Made by a program: the position numbers and the translations under genes. 64,000 nucleotides of DNA, from NCBI RefSeq assembly GCF_015082335.1, contig NZ_BLRL01000001.1, forward strand, positions 620,001 to 684,000, written 5' to 3'. Under the pieces are notes generated by a model. The model saw only the letters and a list, made by a program, of their open reading frames with translations. It made no database searches and had not been told where the DNA came from. Each line of letters opens with the position of its first letter. The first letter of the stretch is position 1. Origin of the DNA: Moritella sp. F3 (GTDB lineage Bacteria; Pseudomonadota; Gammaproteobacteria; Enterobacterales; Moritellaceae). Shown here piece after piece: positions 9,093 through 19,794 of this stretch.

Positions 9093-10709
9093 ATGCAAAT
9101 AAATGCATGCCAGATTGGCGAAGAAGTACCCGTAAATACGAATACCTCAGAACGTCGCAAAAGCGACAAATTGGTTCCAGCATTAACGATTGGCTTTATT
9201 AGCCTGTTCTTATTAGCTGCGATCATTGATCTCCCTCGTTTCACAACCTTAATTCAAGACTTATTTTCAGCCGCTGCTGGACAATTTGGTTACTTTTGGC
9301 AATGGCTAATGGTAGCGAACTTTGCAGTTGCATTATGCATCGCAGCAACCCGATACGGTAAAACGCGTATGGGTATGAAAACCAAACCCGAAATAGGCAC
9401 CTTCCGCTGGTTAGCAATGATCATGTGTACGCTATTAGCAGGTGGTGGTGTTTTCTGGTCTGCAGCCGAACCGATTTATCATTTCATTACGCCATCAGCA
9501 AGTTATCCTGACATTACAGGGTCGACTGTTGAAGCCGTTGTTCCAGCACTAAGCCAAAGCTTTTTGCATTGGGGCTTTCTCGCCTGGTCTGTACTGGGCA
9601 CACTCGCAACGATTGTGTTGATGTATGCGCATCACCATCATGGTATTAAGCTACGCCCACGTGCGTTACTTTTCCCTATCGTTGGTAATCGTTTAGAAAA
9701 CCATTGGTTTGGTGCAGTGATTGACGCTTGTTCAATTATCGCCGTAGCTGCTGGTACTATTGGTCCTATTGGTTTCTTAGCATCACAAATGGGCTACAGC
9801 CTTGAAGTGCTAACAGGCCTTAAAAACGACATGAACTCTCAGTTGATGATTTTAGCTGTAGTCGTGTTTATTTGCGCAGCATCAGCGGCATCAGGCATGG
9901 ATAAAGGTTTACAGTGGCTTAGCCGCTTAAACGTTATCGGTGCATTTGCATTGCTAATCGCAATCTTAGTGTTGGGTCCAACACAATTCATCTTTGAACA
10001 ATTTGGTCGTGCCTTTGCAGTTTACTTGCAAGACATGCCAACCATGAGTGTCACTAACGACAATCCAGGTTGGAATGTTTGGTGGACTTGGTTCTTCTGG
10101 GGCTGGTTCATTGGTTTTGCACCTATGATGGCAATCTTCATTGCGCGTATCTCTGAAGGTCGTACTATTCGTGAGTTAGTATTGGCTGTTGCCGTTGGCG
10201 CACCAATCGCAACAAACTTCTGGTTTGCGGCACTCGGTGGCACAGGTATCTTCTTTGAGCTACAAACGCCAGGGATTATTTCTGGACCATTAGCTGAAGC
10301 GGGCTTACCAGCGGTATTGCTAGCAACATTACAGCAATTACCATTAAGCTTTATCTTATTACCTGCATTCTTGGTACTGACAACGACGTTTGTCGTGACT
10401 ACGGGTGACTCTATGGCTTATTCAATTGCTATGGTGGTATCAGGTGATAATGAACCCGATCGTAAACATCGCGTATTCTGGGCTGTGATCATGGGCTGTG
10501 TTGCTGCGGTATTATTACTTGCAGGTGACGGTGGTTTGAACGCACTGCAATCATTCATTGTTATCACGGCTGTGCCGGTATCATTCTTAATCGCTATCAC
10601 CCTGATAACAGGACCGATGGCTGCTATTAAGATGACGCATGCACAAGAAGCATTAGCTTTAGAGAAAAAACTAGCGCTTGCTGCAGAAAAAGAACTAGTA
10701 CAAGCGTAA
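9093..10709 (+). CDS. BCCT family transporter
   Basis: The 538-residue protein has the roughly 12 membrane helices of the betaine/choline/carnitine transporter family. Family motifs include the GGGVFWSAAEPIYHF region at about 109-123 and the TM8 region WTWFFWGWFIGFAPMMAIFI leading into ARISEGRTIREL. In betaine carriers TM8 has a Trp box; here two of its aromatic positions are Phe, so betaine is not certain to be the substrate. It follows the hut operon and the Crp-like gene, which makes a histidine-related or amino-acid-derived substrate possible. A strong terminator follows. Confidence 0.88.
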   Translation: MQINACQIGEEVPVNTNTSERRKSDKLVPALTIGFISLFLLAAIIDLPRFTTLIQDLFSAAAGQFGYFWQWLMVANFAVALCIAATRYGKTRMGMKTKPEIGTFRWLAMIMCTLLAGGGVFWSAAEPIYHFITPSASYPDITGSTVEAVVPALSQSFLHWGFLAWSVLGTLATIVLMYAHHHHGIKLRPRALLFPIVGNRLENHWFGAVIDACSIIAVAAGTIGPIGFLASQMGYSLEVLTGLKNDMNSQLMILAVVVFICAASAASGMDKGLQWLSRLNVIGAFALLIAILVLGPTQFIFEQFGRAFAVYLQDMPTMSVTNDNPGWNVWWTWFFWGWFIGFAPMMAIFIARISEGRTIRELVLAVAVGAPIATNFWFAALGGTGIFFELQTPGIISGPLAEAGLPAVLLATLQQLPLSFILLPAFLVLTTTFVVTTGDSMAYSIAMVVSGDNEPDRKHRVFWAVIMGCVAAVLLLAGDGGLNALQSFIVITAVPVSFLIAITLITGPMAAIKMTHAQEALALEKKLALAAEKELVQA

Positions 10710-10776
10710 TAGCTGATTAGCTTTCAAAAGCGATTAGCCAACTGTTTTAATACTAATGTTCTAAAACGACTGCTCT

Positions 10777-10838
10777 AAAAAAGCTCAGCCTAACTTTATA
10801 AGCACATGTGCTTACTATCGTTAGGTTGAGCTTTTTTA
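10777..10838. terminator. bidirectional rho-independent terminator
   Basis: AAAAAAGCTCA followed by CCTAAC pairs with GTTAGG and TGAGCTTTTTT across 10777-10838, with one internal mismatch. A-run and T-run flank the stem. It ends the BCCT gene and the convergent DsbA-like gene. Confidence 0.85.
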
Positions 10839-10903
10839 TAACCTTAAAAACTTTTTCTATCTTACCAAACTTTTATCTTACCAGGCTTCCAGCCTTATCA
10901 ACG

Positions 10904-11521
10904 TTAAGCCTCACTTGTTATTAATGCAATCGTCACGTCTGCATCTTTATAATCTACTGGTATTTCAACTGACTTATCACCTTTGACTAAAAACAGCGAA
11001 GGAAAACTGTTACCACCGATTGAACGCGCAAACCTAATTTCGGTTAATAACGCCTGATGAGTTTTAAGCGCCAATAAATCTGTTTCAAATTGAGTGATAT
11101 CTAAACCAAGCTCTTTTGCTAAATCGACTAACACAGAGTTATCACTTGGATTTTTAGCCTGCGTATAATAAGCAACTTGAATAGCATCAAACATGGCTTG
11201 TTCTGCACCTTGCTCACGGGCAGCAAGTATGGCACGGCAAGCTGGATAAGTCGCACGTCGAGGCGTGTTATCAGTCCAAAATTCATAGTTAAATTGCGTG
11301 CCAAGGAAGTTTTCAATCTTCTTCCAATAAGAAGCAATTTGCGCCTGCATCATTTCAGGCATAGGTTCTTCGGTGTCAGGGGCTAAACCACCCAACACAT
11401 AGACAACCTCGATATCATCAGCAACTGCTTGCTTAATCTTCTGCCACACAGGCTTGTAACCCCAACACCAGGAGCACATAGGATCATAGACATAATACAA
11501 TTTAGGTTTCACTGTCGACAT
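10904..11521 (-). CDS. DsbA-family thioredoxin-like protein
   Basis: The 205-residue protein begins almost directly with the first beta strand and the redox motif CSWCW at about residues 16-20 (MCSWCWGYKPVW), followed by a helical insert and the cis-Pro region at SFPSLF. That is the DsbA/FrnE-like layout. There is no signal peptide, so it should act in the cytoplasm. An AAAGGAG site precedes the ATG. It starts 12 bp after the DUF1971 cupin gene ends on the same strand, so the two form an operon. The substrate is unknown. Confidence 0.85.
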   Translation of the reverse strand: MSTVKPKLYYVYDPMCSWCWGYKPVWQKIKQAVADDIEVVYVLGGLAPDTEEPMPEMMQAQIASYWKKIENFLGTQFNYEFWTDNTPRRATYPACRAILAAREQGAEQAMFDAIQVAYYTQAKNPSDNSVLVDLAKELGLDITQFETDLLALKTHQALLTEIRFARSIGGNSFPSLFLVKGDKSVEIPVDYKDADVTIALITSEA

Positions 11522-11533
11522 GCACTTACTCCT

Positions 11534-11872
11534 TTAATCATTACGCTCAGAGCGATTTTCTGCCACAATATCCGAATCTTCTTGTGCATAGAAGTCAACG
11601 CGAAAGCTAGTATCGTCAGTCATAAATTCAACTTTGTGCCAATACTCAGGCGGTGAAACTGCAAGTTCGCCTTGCTTAATGATGATTTCTTGCTCAACCG
11701 CACCGCGTCTTTCGGCAAAACCATAAAACTTAAGTTCACCGCTAATCACATTAATCTGACCGTAAACACCCGAACGGGTATTGTGCAAATGAAGGAACAT
11801 CTTCGGGATATTATCTGAAGTAAAAACAGCGGTTGATTTATAATTTACAAAGTCTGTAGGAATTGCAGGCAT
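11534..11872 (-). CDS. DUF1971 cupin-like protein (TehB N-terminal-domain type)
   Basis: The 112-residue protein is a single small cupin of the DUF1971 type, which occurs alone or fused to the TehB methyltransferase of tellurite resistance. Typical features are the LHLHNTRSGVYGQINVISG strand pair and the SPPEYWHKVEF segment. A GTG at 11878 is in frame, but GAGG five bases before the ATG at 11872 favours the shorter form. No tehA or tehB gene is nearby, so a tellurite role is not established. Confidence 0.8.
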   Translation of the reverse strand: MPAIPTDFVNYKSTAVFTSDNIPKMFLHLHNTRSGVYGQINVISGELKFYGFAERRGAVEQEIIIKQGELAVSPPEYWHKVEFMTDDTSFRVDFYAQEDSDIVAENRSERND

Positions 11873-12048
11873 AAACACCTCACTTTTATAAAAATACGTA
11901 ATGACTCGTTGATAGCTAAAAATTAATAACTGACTATTTATAACTAATGAATATAAAATATACGCCCATTCTCCATGAGCGCAAGTCAGGTATTACAACA
12001 CTTAGACGTAACAGGTGTTAAATCCACACCTATCGCACGCAACCTCTC

Positions 12049-13482
<1,434 letters not shown>

Positions 13483-13740
13483 CTAGAGTAAACGATCAAA
13501 AACAATAACTACTTGAAGAAGCTCACATTTTTGATATTGAATTAGGCCTGCATTGATTTTATTCACGTTTGTAGACGAATATTATAAGGGGGGGCATTTA
13601 TGAATAACAATTATCAAATGTACTAACAATCATAATTTTTTGTAATGATGTAACAGATTACAACCCGCAAAATCGTATAGTTCAAAGAAACTGCATGCGG
13701 GTATATGAAGATAGCGATAATGCGTGTATTACAGGTGATT

Positions 13741-14040
13741 CTAGTTAGAGTTAGCTTCTAACCAACCTTGTGCTTCAATCGCGTTAAAACGATTTGTATC
13801 ATAAACAGCATAACACTGACCTTTACTGTCGGTATTAAGCCCCTTGATATCAATATCACCCTTAAAACCAACTTGCTTTAACTTATGACACAACTGAGTT
13901 GGTGCATTATCAAAAACAACAGCAAGGTAAGGTAATGCTGAATTTGCAATGATGCCCTGGTGATTAAATACTTGGAGGGCATCAGCGAGGGAATCTGAAT
14001 CTGTAAACTCAATTATTTCTATTAATTGCTCTAATAACAT
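13741..14040 (-). CDS. hypothetical protein (99 aa)
   Basis: I do not recognise this 99-residue protein. It is soluble, mildly acidic and has no signal peptide or membrane segment. The pattern suggests alternating helices and strands, with AVVFDNAPTQLCHKLKQVGF in the middle. An AAGGAA sequence lies upstream of the ATG, and codon use resembles its neighbours, so it is probably real. It is on the mtl strand, 180 bp downstream of mtlR and beyond a hairpin, so it is probably transcribed separately. Confidence 0.6.
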   Translation of the reverse strand: MLLEQLIEIIEFTDSDSLADALQVFNHQGIIANSALPYLAVVFDNAPTQLCHKLKQVGFKGDIDIKGLNTDSKGQCYAVYDTNRFNAIEAQGWLEANSN

Positions 14041-14188
14041 AACCTGAACCAGTTCCTTCTACGTTGCTTTATATCGTCAAACAGCTTAATAAACACGTGT
14101 AGTAATCATTAGTGATAATAAATAGCTATTATAGCTGCGCTAGATAACATATTTGTAGAGTGAGTATATTGAAGTTAATAATGAGTCA

Positions 14189-14215
14189 CAAGATAAACCG
14201 TCGTGGTTTATCTTG
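14189..14215 (-). terminator. stem-loop terminator after mtlR
   Basis: CAAGATAAACC and GGTTTATCTTG form a perfect 11-bp stem around a five-base loop, five bases beyond the mtlR stop on the minus strand. The T-run after it is poor, so efficiency is uncertain, but position and stem make it the likely end of the mtlADR transcript. Confidence 0.65.
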
Positions 14216-14220
14216 GATAA

Positions 14221-14754
14221 TTAGCTTAAAGGCGTTTTTCGGTGTAATTCTTTTACTACATCGGTAATAGCTAAAATTAGAATTGAACGGATACGTTCTT
14301 TTTGGCGATTCATTTGCATTGCGTATAAATCAGGCATGCTCGGATCCAATAAGCTCGCATCAAATTCTATTGGCATGATACGTGTGACTGCAGATATCTC
14401 ATTAAGACAGGCAATAAATTCGGCAGACGTGAACAGCAGCTCGTCTTCAAACTCTTGCGTCACCCCTTTCAGTAAGGTGAACTTCTCAATATCTTGATAA
14501 AGCGACTGTGATAATAAGCCAAGTCCAAAGAGCAGCTTTAAGCGTACATCAAGGTTCCACAGCGGACCATCATTATCGAGTAGCGGTGAGACAGCATACT
14601 TAACAGCATAATCATCTTTTCTGAATACATTCTGAAGTAATATATCAACGGCATCTTCTAACACATCATAACAAACCATCGAAAATTCATGGGCATTATT
14701 GGTTTCAGATAGGACTTCTAATACATCAGCTTCAAAGTTTTTAACGTTAGGCAT
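14221..14754 (-). CDS. mtlR: MtlR, mannitol operon repressor family
   Basis: The 177-residue all-helical protein belongs to the MltR/MtlR family, which lacks a recognisable helix-turn-helix. Characteristic stretches are VCYDVLEDAVDILL and the LLFGLGLLS segment around residues 75-85. In enterics MtlR represses mtl expression, although its mechanism is not a classical DNA-binding one. It is the third gene of mtlA-mtlD-mtlR, 51 bp after mtlD, in the same order as in E. coli. Confidence 0.92.
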   Translation of the reverse strand: MPNVKNFEADVLEVLSETNNAHEFSMVCYDVLEDAVDILLQNVFRKDDYAVKYAVSPLLDNDGPLWNLDVRLKLLFGLGLLSQSLYQDIEKFTLLKGVTQEFEDELLFTSAEFIACLNEISAVTRIMPIEFDASLLDPSMPDLYAMQMNRQKERIRSILILAITDVVKELHRKTPLS

Positions 14755-14805
14755 AATTATCTAATTTAATAAAAGCGCCCTGTATGGGCACTTAACTCAA
14801 TAGTG

Positions 14806-15957
14806 TTATTTTTTTAAAGCATCATAAGCTTGTTCAACTAATTTGACAACTTCTGAGTCCACATTCACCTCGGAATAATGTGCTAGTGTTACAGCGAGTC
14901 CTTTTTCAGCAAACATTGCCTGCAATTCTACCGCTTGTGGGTCATCTTCGTTCTGATACAAAAACGCAGCAGCAACCCCTTTAATCAAATGTGCATTTGG
15001 AATTTGATACTCAAACGTACCATTTAACGGTTTAATTAAACGGTCTTGAGGACTCAATTTACGAATTGGCTGGCGGCCGACACGATCAACTTCATCACGT
15101 AGATAAGGATTTGCAAAACGACTTAAGATCTTTTCGATATAAGCTGCATGTGCATTACGATCAAAACCATAGCGACGGATCAACACTTCCCCACTCTCTT
15201 GCATTGCCGCTTTAACTTGCTCACGAACATTATCATCTTCAATCGAGTCTTTGATCGTCTCATGACCAGCTAAAATACCTAAGTAAGCGGTAATCAAGTG
15301 ACCGGTATTAAGGGTAAATAATTTACGTTCAACAAATGCCATTAAGTTATCAGTACATTCCATACCTGGGATATGCGGAGTATCACCTTTAAATTGAGTC
15401 TGATCGACAATCCATTCACTGAATGTTTCAACTGTCACAGCAAGTGGATCTGTTTCACCAGCTTCTGCTGGCGGTACAATACGGTCTACCGCAGAATCAA
15501 CAAAACCAATTAACGCCTCCATATCGCCATGAAGTGCTTCAGGAAGGTGACTCAACACCGCTGCTTTTAACTGCGTAGTACCACGTACCATATTCTCACA
15601 AGCGATAATATTCTGCGCAGCTGTATTACCAGACTGGATACGTTGTTCGATACCTTGTGCTAACGATTTAGCTATAATGTTTAAAACAGTGGGGCCGACC
15701 GCTGTCGTTATTAAATCTGCATTAGCAATGTAATCAATTAACTCAGAGCTTGTCGAATCAATCGCGTTTACGTTTGTCACTTGCTCGGTCACACATTGCG
15801 CACCAACCACTTTTACTGGGTATGCTTGGCGTTCTTGTAAGGCTGAAATAACGGTTTTATTTACGTCTGCAAAAGTAACGGCAATGCCAGCATCTGCTAA
15901 CAATTTACCAATAAATCCTCTGCCTATATTACCTGCACCAAAATGTAATGCTTTCAT
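14806..15957 (-). CDS. mtlD: Mannitol-1-phosphate 5-dehydrogenase
   Basis: MtlD oxidises mannitol 1-phosphate to fructose 6-phosphate with NAD. The 383-residue length is normal. The Rossmann loop [12 protein letters not shown] is at residues 6-17 and the catalytic Lys region is in the central [13 protein letters not shown] segment at about 211-223. It lies downstream of mtlA, separated by about 108 bp containing a 9-bp hairpin that may balance expression of transporter and enzyme. Confidence 0.97.
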   Translation of the reverse strand: MKALHFGAGNIGRGFIGKLLADAGIAVTFADVNKTVISALQERQAYPVKVVGAQCVTEQVTNVNAIDSTSSELIDYIANADLITTAVGPTVLNIIAKSLAQGIEQRIQSGNTAAQNIIACENMVRGTTQLKAAVLSHLPEALHGDMEALIGFVDSAVDRIVPPAEAGETDPLAVTVETFSEWIVDQTQFKGDTPHIPGMECTDNLMAFVERKLFTLNTGHLITAYLGILAGHETIKDSIEDDNVREQVKAAMQESGEVLIRRYGFDRNAHAAYIEKILSRFANPYLRDEVDRVGRQPIRKLSPQDRLIKPLNGTFEYQIPNAHLIKGVAAAFLYQNEDDPQAVELQAMFAEKGLAVTLAHYSEVNVDSEVVKLVEQAYDALKK

Positions 15958-16031
15958 TATTTATTCTCACTATAAATTTAAATTTTTTATTAATCTGCAC
16001 TATGTCTATCGCAACCTTGTACTGCAGTAAC

Positions 16032-16057
16032 AGGTGGTTAGTTGTTTATAACCACCT
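16032..16057 (-). other. mtlA-mtlD intergenic hairpin
   Basis: AGGTGGTTA and TAACCACCT form a perfect 9-bp stem nine bases beyond the mtlA stop. No T-run follows. It may protect the mtlA mRNA end or attenuate transcription into mtlD. Confidence 0.5.
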
Positions 16058-16065
16058 TCATTTTA

Positions 16066-17925
16066 TTAAGCGTTTAAAATGCGCAGTACGTCAGCTGGGT
16101 TAGTAGTTGCCTTCAAACATTCGATAGCGTCATCATCATCCAGTGCATTAGTGATAGCCGTAATCACCTGAATATGTTCATCACCTTGCGCGGCAATACC
16201 AATAACCAGCTTAGCGATATCGTCTTCATCTTCGCCCCACTGGATACCTTGTGGAAACTGACAGAATACGATGCCGGTTTGCTTAACAAATTTCTTTGTT
16301 TCAATCGTACCGTGCGGCACAGCAATTGATTCACCAAGGTAAGTAGAGACCAACTGCTCACGTGCTTGCATGCCCGCTAAGTAACCTTTTTCTACATACC
16401 CAAGGTTAAGAAGCTGCTCCCCTGCAAACTTAATCGCCTCTTCTTTTGATACTGGCGTCATATTCAAAAAAACATTATCAGCAGTCAGTTTCAGCGTTTT
16501 AACCTCAGCAGTCTCAATTTTATTTTTTGCATCAACTAGAGTATTAACCAAGTTATCGTACAGGCCTTTATCAAGGAAGTTAGTCAGTGATAAATGCTCT
16601 GCATTACCAGCGTGTGAACGAGCCCGGTCAGTTAAGTCTTTGTGTGTAATAACAATATCGGCATCTTGTGGTAAGTTATTAATCGCTAAATTAGTCACTG
16701 AGATAGCTAAACCCGCAGCTTCTACTTTCTTACGTAATAAGCTTGCACCCATCGCGCTTGACCCCATACCAGCATCGCAAGCCACAATGATTTTGCTCAC
16801 ATCAGCGTAGTTAACTGCGGTATCTGACTGGCCTTTTGACGAAGACTTCATACCTTTCATTTGGCTTGTTGCTTTCTCTAAAGACTCATCTTCATCAGTT
16901 TGAGTTTGTGTTTTCATTAGTAGACCTGCTACAAAGAAAGACACTGCGGTAGATGCAATAACTGATAAGACAACGCCAATTAGCGAGGCCTTAGGTGTCA
17001 TCAGTAATACCGCAAAGATTGAACCCGGAGATGCAGGTGAAATCAAACCAGCATTGAATACAGTTAGCGTGAATACACCAGTCATACCACCAGCAATAAC
17101 CGCAAGGATAAGACGTGGATTCATTAATACATATGGGAAGTAGATCTCATGGATACCGCCAAAGAAGTGAATGATTGATGCTCCCGCTGCAGATTGTTTT
17201 GCATTGCCTTTACCAAATACCATGTAAGCAAGTAATAAACCTAAACCTGGACCTGGGTTAGCTTCAATCAAGAAGAAAATAGATTGACCTAACTCTTCAG
17301 ATTGCTGAATGCCTAGCGGTGAGAAGATACCGTGGTTAATCGCATTATTTAAGAACAAGATTTTAGCTGGTTCAACGAAAATAGAAGCAAGTGGCAATGC
17401 ACCATTTTCAACCATGAAACCAACACCAGCAGCAAGACCACCAGAAAGAACTTTAACTGCAGGACCAATCACAAGATAGGCAAGAATGGCGCAAAGCATA
17501 CCGATAATACCAGCAGAGAAGTTGTTAACTAACATCTCAAAACCACTTTTCACTTTACCGTGAACAGCTTCATCGAATTTTTTAATTGCGATACCACCTA
17601 ATGGGCCAACAATCATCGCCCCCATGAACATAGGTATATCTGTACCAACAATCACACCCATTGTGGTAATTGCACCTACAACACCACCACGTTCGCCACC
17701 AACCATTTTACCACCGGTATAACCGATCAATAGTGGCAGTAAATAAGTGATCATTGGACCAACCATAGAAGCTAGTGTTTCATTTGGAAACCAGCCAGTT
17801 GGAATAAATAAAGCCGTAATAAAACCCCAAGCGATAAATGCACCAATATTTGGCATTACCATGTTAGAGAGAAAGCGACCAAAGTTTTGTACTTTAATCT
17901 TTGCTGCAGGAGATACCATTTCCAT
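16066..17925 (-). CDS. mtlA: Mannitol-specific PTS enzyme IICBA
   Basis: MtlA imports mannitol and phosphorylates it to mannitol 1-phosphate. The 619 residues contain the membrane IIC domain (about 15-340, with GGIHEIYFPY at 256-265), a short linker, the IIB domain with phosphorylated Cys383 in VACDAGMGSS, and the IIA domain with phosphorylated His538 in VPHGT. All three domains are intact. It is the first gene of the mtl operon. Two CRP-like sites lie upstream, so cAMP-CRP activation is expected. Confidence 0.97.
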   Translation of the reverse strand: MEMVSPAAKIKVQNFGRFLSNMVMPNIGAFIAWGFITALFIPTGWFPNETLASMVGPMITYLLPLLIGYTGGKMVGGERGGVVGAITTMGVIVGTDIPMFMGAMIVGPLGGIAIKKFDEAVHGKVKSGFEMLVNNFSAGIIGMLCAILAYLVIGPAVKVLSGGLAAGVGFMVENGALPLASIFVEPAKILFLNNAINHGIFSPLGIQQSEELGQSIFFLIEANPGPGLGLLLAYMVFGKGNAKQSAAGASIIHFFGGIHEIYFPYVLMNPRLILAVIAGGMTGVFTLTVFNAGLISPASPGSIFAVLLMTPKASLIGVVLSVIASTAVSFFVAGLLMKTQTQTDEDESLEKATSQMKGMKSSSKGQSDTAVNYADVSKIIVACDAGMGSSAMGASLLRKKVEAAGLAISVTNLAINNLPQDADIVITHKDLTDRARSHAGNAEHLSLTNFLDKGLYDNLVNTLVDAKNKIETAEVKTLKLTADNVFLNMTPVSKEEAIKFAGEQLLNLGYVEKGYLAGMQAREQLVSTYLGESIAVPHGTIETKKFVKQTGIVFCQFPQGIQWGEDEDDIAKLVIGIAAQGDEHIQVITAITNALDDDDAIECLKATTNPADVLRILNA

Positions 17926-18505
17926 TTACCCCGTAATTATAATCTGTGGCCAATCTAGCCAAAGTGTTGGCCAAGTCAGCCGTGTCTGTTTGTGAGGTAG
18001 AATTTAACACGCATTATCAAGCGAACAATGTGACATGAGAATTTGAGATATAGGTCACACTTAAAAATAACGCGAAAACAAAAACCAGTGACACGCATCA
18101 CAAATAAAGACTGTAGTAAGATTACATCTAAAAAAAGGTCAAAAAGCACACAAAATAATGACGATCAACATCACATATTGGGGATTGTAAAATAAAACTA
18201 AATAGAGATGTTGATCACACTTTTTATAAACCAAGTAATTAATTCATTATACTTTACAATTTAGTTACAAATTAACCGCACTTTAAACACATAAAACACC
18301 CACCCCAAAAGTGTTAAAACCTTATTTTGTAATTTTATTACGGAATAATAAGAGGTATATTGAACACGGTTCTACTATCAATTATAGATAACATCTACTA
18401 ATGAAGTTCATTTCTACTTATACATAACAATTTTATATCCTCCTCCCCTATCAATGTTAAAATCAGTGTCTAACAACTACGGCTTAATCAAATAGAAGGT
18501 CTTCT
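17926..18505. promoter_or_regulatory. divergent intergenic region with CRP-like sites for mtlA
   Basis: This 580-bp gap separates mtlA (minus) from the RecX-like gene (plus). TGAGA-TATAGG-TCACA at 18044-18059 and AGTGA-CACGCA-TCACA at 18087-18102 each match 9 of 10 CRP arm positions and lie 120-180 bp from the mtlA start. Weaker TCACA half-sites occur near 18170 and 18212. The remaining sequence is AT-rich with no gene. Confidence 0.6.
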
Positions 18506-19312
18506 ATGCTGCAAAAAGAACTCAGACAAGCAAAAGCAATTGAGAATGTATATAACTCGGCATATTGGCATTTAGCGCAAAAAGATTACACGCTTGCAGA
18601 AATACGCACCAAGCTTGAGCGTAAAACAGAAAACCAGGAATGGATAGAAATCGTATTAGCCGATCTCGTCGGTAAAAACTACATTAAAAGCGATTTTGAC
18701 TTTGCAATACGTTTTGCTGAGTCTGCGTTTCATAATGAGCAGGGTAAATCAGCGATTACACGTAAATTACGTGCTCGCGGCGTAGGTCAAAAAGAAATAG
18801 CAGAAGCCATCGAACAGGTTATGTATGATGAAAACATCGATCAGTTCGAGCTTGCAGCCTCGCGATTAAGCAGCACATTCCAAACCTTTCACAACACCAC
18901 CAAAGAAAAAGTCTATTCACAATTCACGACCAAAGGTTTTTCACGTGCTGAAATTGATCATGCCGTTGCCCTACACCCTGAAAAAGAAACATTAAGAAGT
19001 AAGCTCGAAGTAAAAGCAGAAAAGGCAGACCTGAGCAAAGAAACCATGAAGCTGTACCGTAAAGGCAAAGGTAAGCGAGTCATACTTAATGAATTGCGTA
19101 AGAAACTCATTGATGTTGAAGAATTTGATAGCCTGATTGATCAACTTGAAGAAGCGGGTGATATCGATTTTTATCAAAGCTGTATCGATGTATTGGCCAA
19201 AAAACGCCTTGATATTAATAGCGGTGCAGGAAAATCTAAAGCCTACGCTTATCTATCTGGTAAGGGTTTTGATTCAGACCAAATCAAAGAAGCTCTGAAT
19301 CCTGCTGATTAA
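18506..19312 (+). CDS. RecX-like regulatory protein, extended form
   Basis: RecX proteins are built from repeated three-helix bundles and modulate RecA filaments. Here residues 15-95 read as a typical start (AYWHLAQKDYTLAEIRTKLERK and GKSAITRKLRARGVGQKEI, each of usual RecX form). The protein continues with further bundles to residue 268, including KVYSQFTTKGFSRAEI and KAYAYLSGKGFDSDQI. That is much longer than the 150-170 residues usual for gammaproteobacterial RecX. recA is not adjacent. It is likely a RecX paralogue with extra repeats rather than the canonical one. Confidence 0.8.
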   Translation: MLQKELRQAKAIENVYNSAYWHLAQKDYTLAEIRTKLERKTENQEWIEIVLADLVGKNYIKSDFDFAIRFAESAFHNEQGKSAITRKLRARGVGQKEIAEAIEQVMYDENIDQFELAASRLSSTFQTFHNTTKEKVYSQFTTKGFSRAEIDHAVALHPEKETLRSKLEVKAEKADLSKETMKLYRKGKGKRVILNELRKKLIDVEEFDSLIDQLEEAGDIDFYQSCIDVLAKKRLDINSGAGKSKAYAYLSGKGFDSDQIKEALNPAD

Positions 19313-19414
19313 TATAACAGCAACGGCAATAATAACGTTAACGACACCGAGACGCTTTGTTATACAATTTCAGCACTGAAAATGAAGTACTAAAATAACA
19401 TTAAGGAATACACA

Positions 19415-19579
19415 ATGACAAACCAACACGCACACGGCGAAGAAGGTCACGTACACGGTCCAGGTTGTAGCCATCACCATGCCCAAGCTCCTATCGTAAG
19501 AGAAGGCGCTAAAGTAGGTCGTAACGATCCTTGCACGTGTAACAGCGGTAAGAAATTTAAGAAGTGTTGTGGTAAATAA
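19415..19579 (+). CDS. SEC-C metal-binding miniprotein
   Basis: A 54-codon frame starts at an ATG preceded by AAGGA. The N-terminal half is rich in His and Gly ([18 protein letters not shown]), and the C-terminal half is a SEC-C zinc motif: [19 protein letters not shown], with the Cys-x-Cys and Cys-Cys pairs in the same form as the SecA tail. Such small SEC-C proteins bind zinc; their role is unclear. It lies about 100 bp after the RecX-like gene and is followed by a terminator. Confidence 0.88.
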   Translation: MTNQHAHGEEGHVHGPGCSHHHAQAPIVREGAKVGRNDPCTCNSGKKFKKCCGK

Positions 19580-19620
19580 TCACACACTTTATTAAATGCA
19601 CTTTTCACTAAACTAGTAGA

Positions 19621-19647
19621 CGTACTAAATTAGTTTAAAGTAGTACG
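19621..19647. repeat. inverted repeat after the SEC-C gene
   Basis: CGTACTA at 19621-19627 and TAGTACG at 19641-19647 form a perfect 7-bp stem with a 13-base loop. Its role is unknown; it lies between the SEC-C stop and the terminator. Confidence 0.4.
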
Positions 19648-19664
19648 GGTGATTGCCCATACTA

Positions 19665-19731
19665 AAAAGCCCCCACAGCTATTTTACTTTCTATAATATA
19701 GAGAGATAGAAGAACGCTGTGGGGGATTTTT
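19665..19731. terminator. bidirectional terminator
   Basis: CCCCCACAGC at 19670-19679 pairs with GCTGTGGGGG at 19716-19725; A-run and T-run flank the stem and the loop contains a smaller stem. It serves the SEC-C gene and the convergent DHH gene. Confidence 0.8.
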
Positions 19732-19794
19732 GCTAACTGGGCTACAGTAGATATGTTGTTAGCCCATCAATTCGAGACTCTGACCTAATAACGA

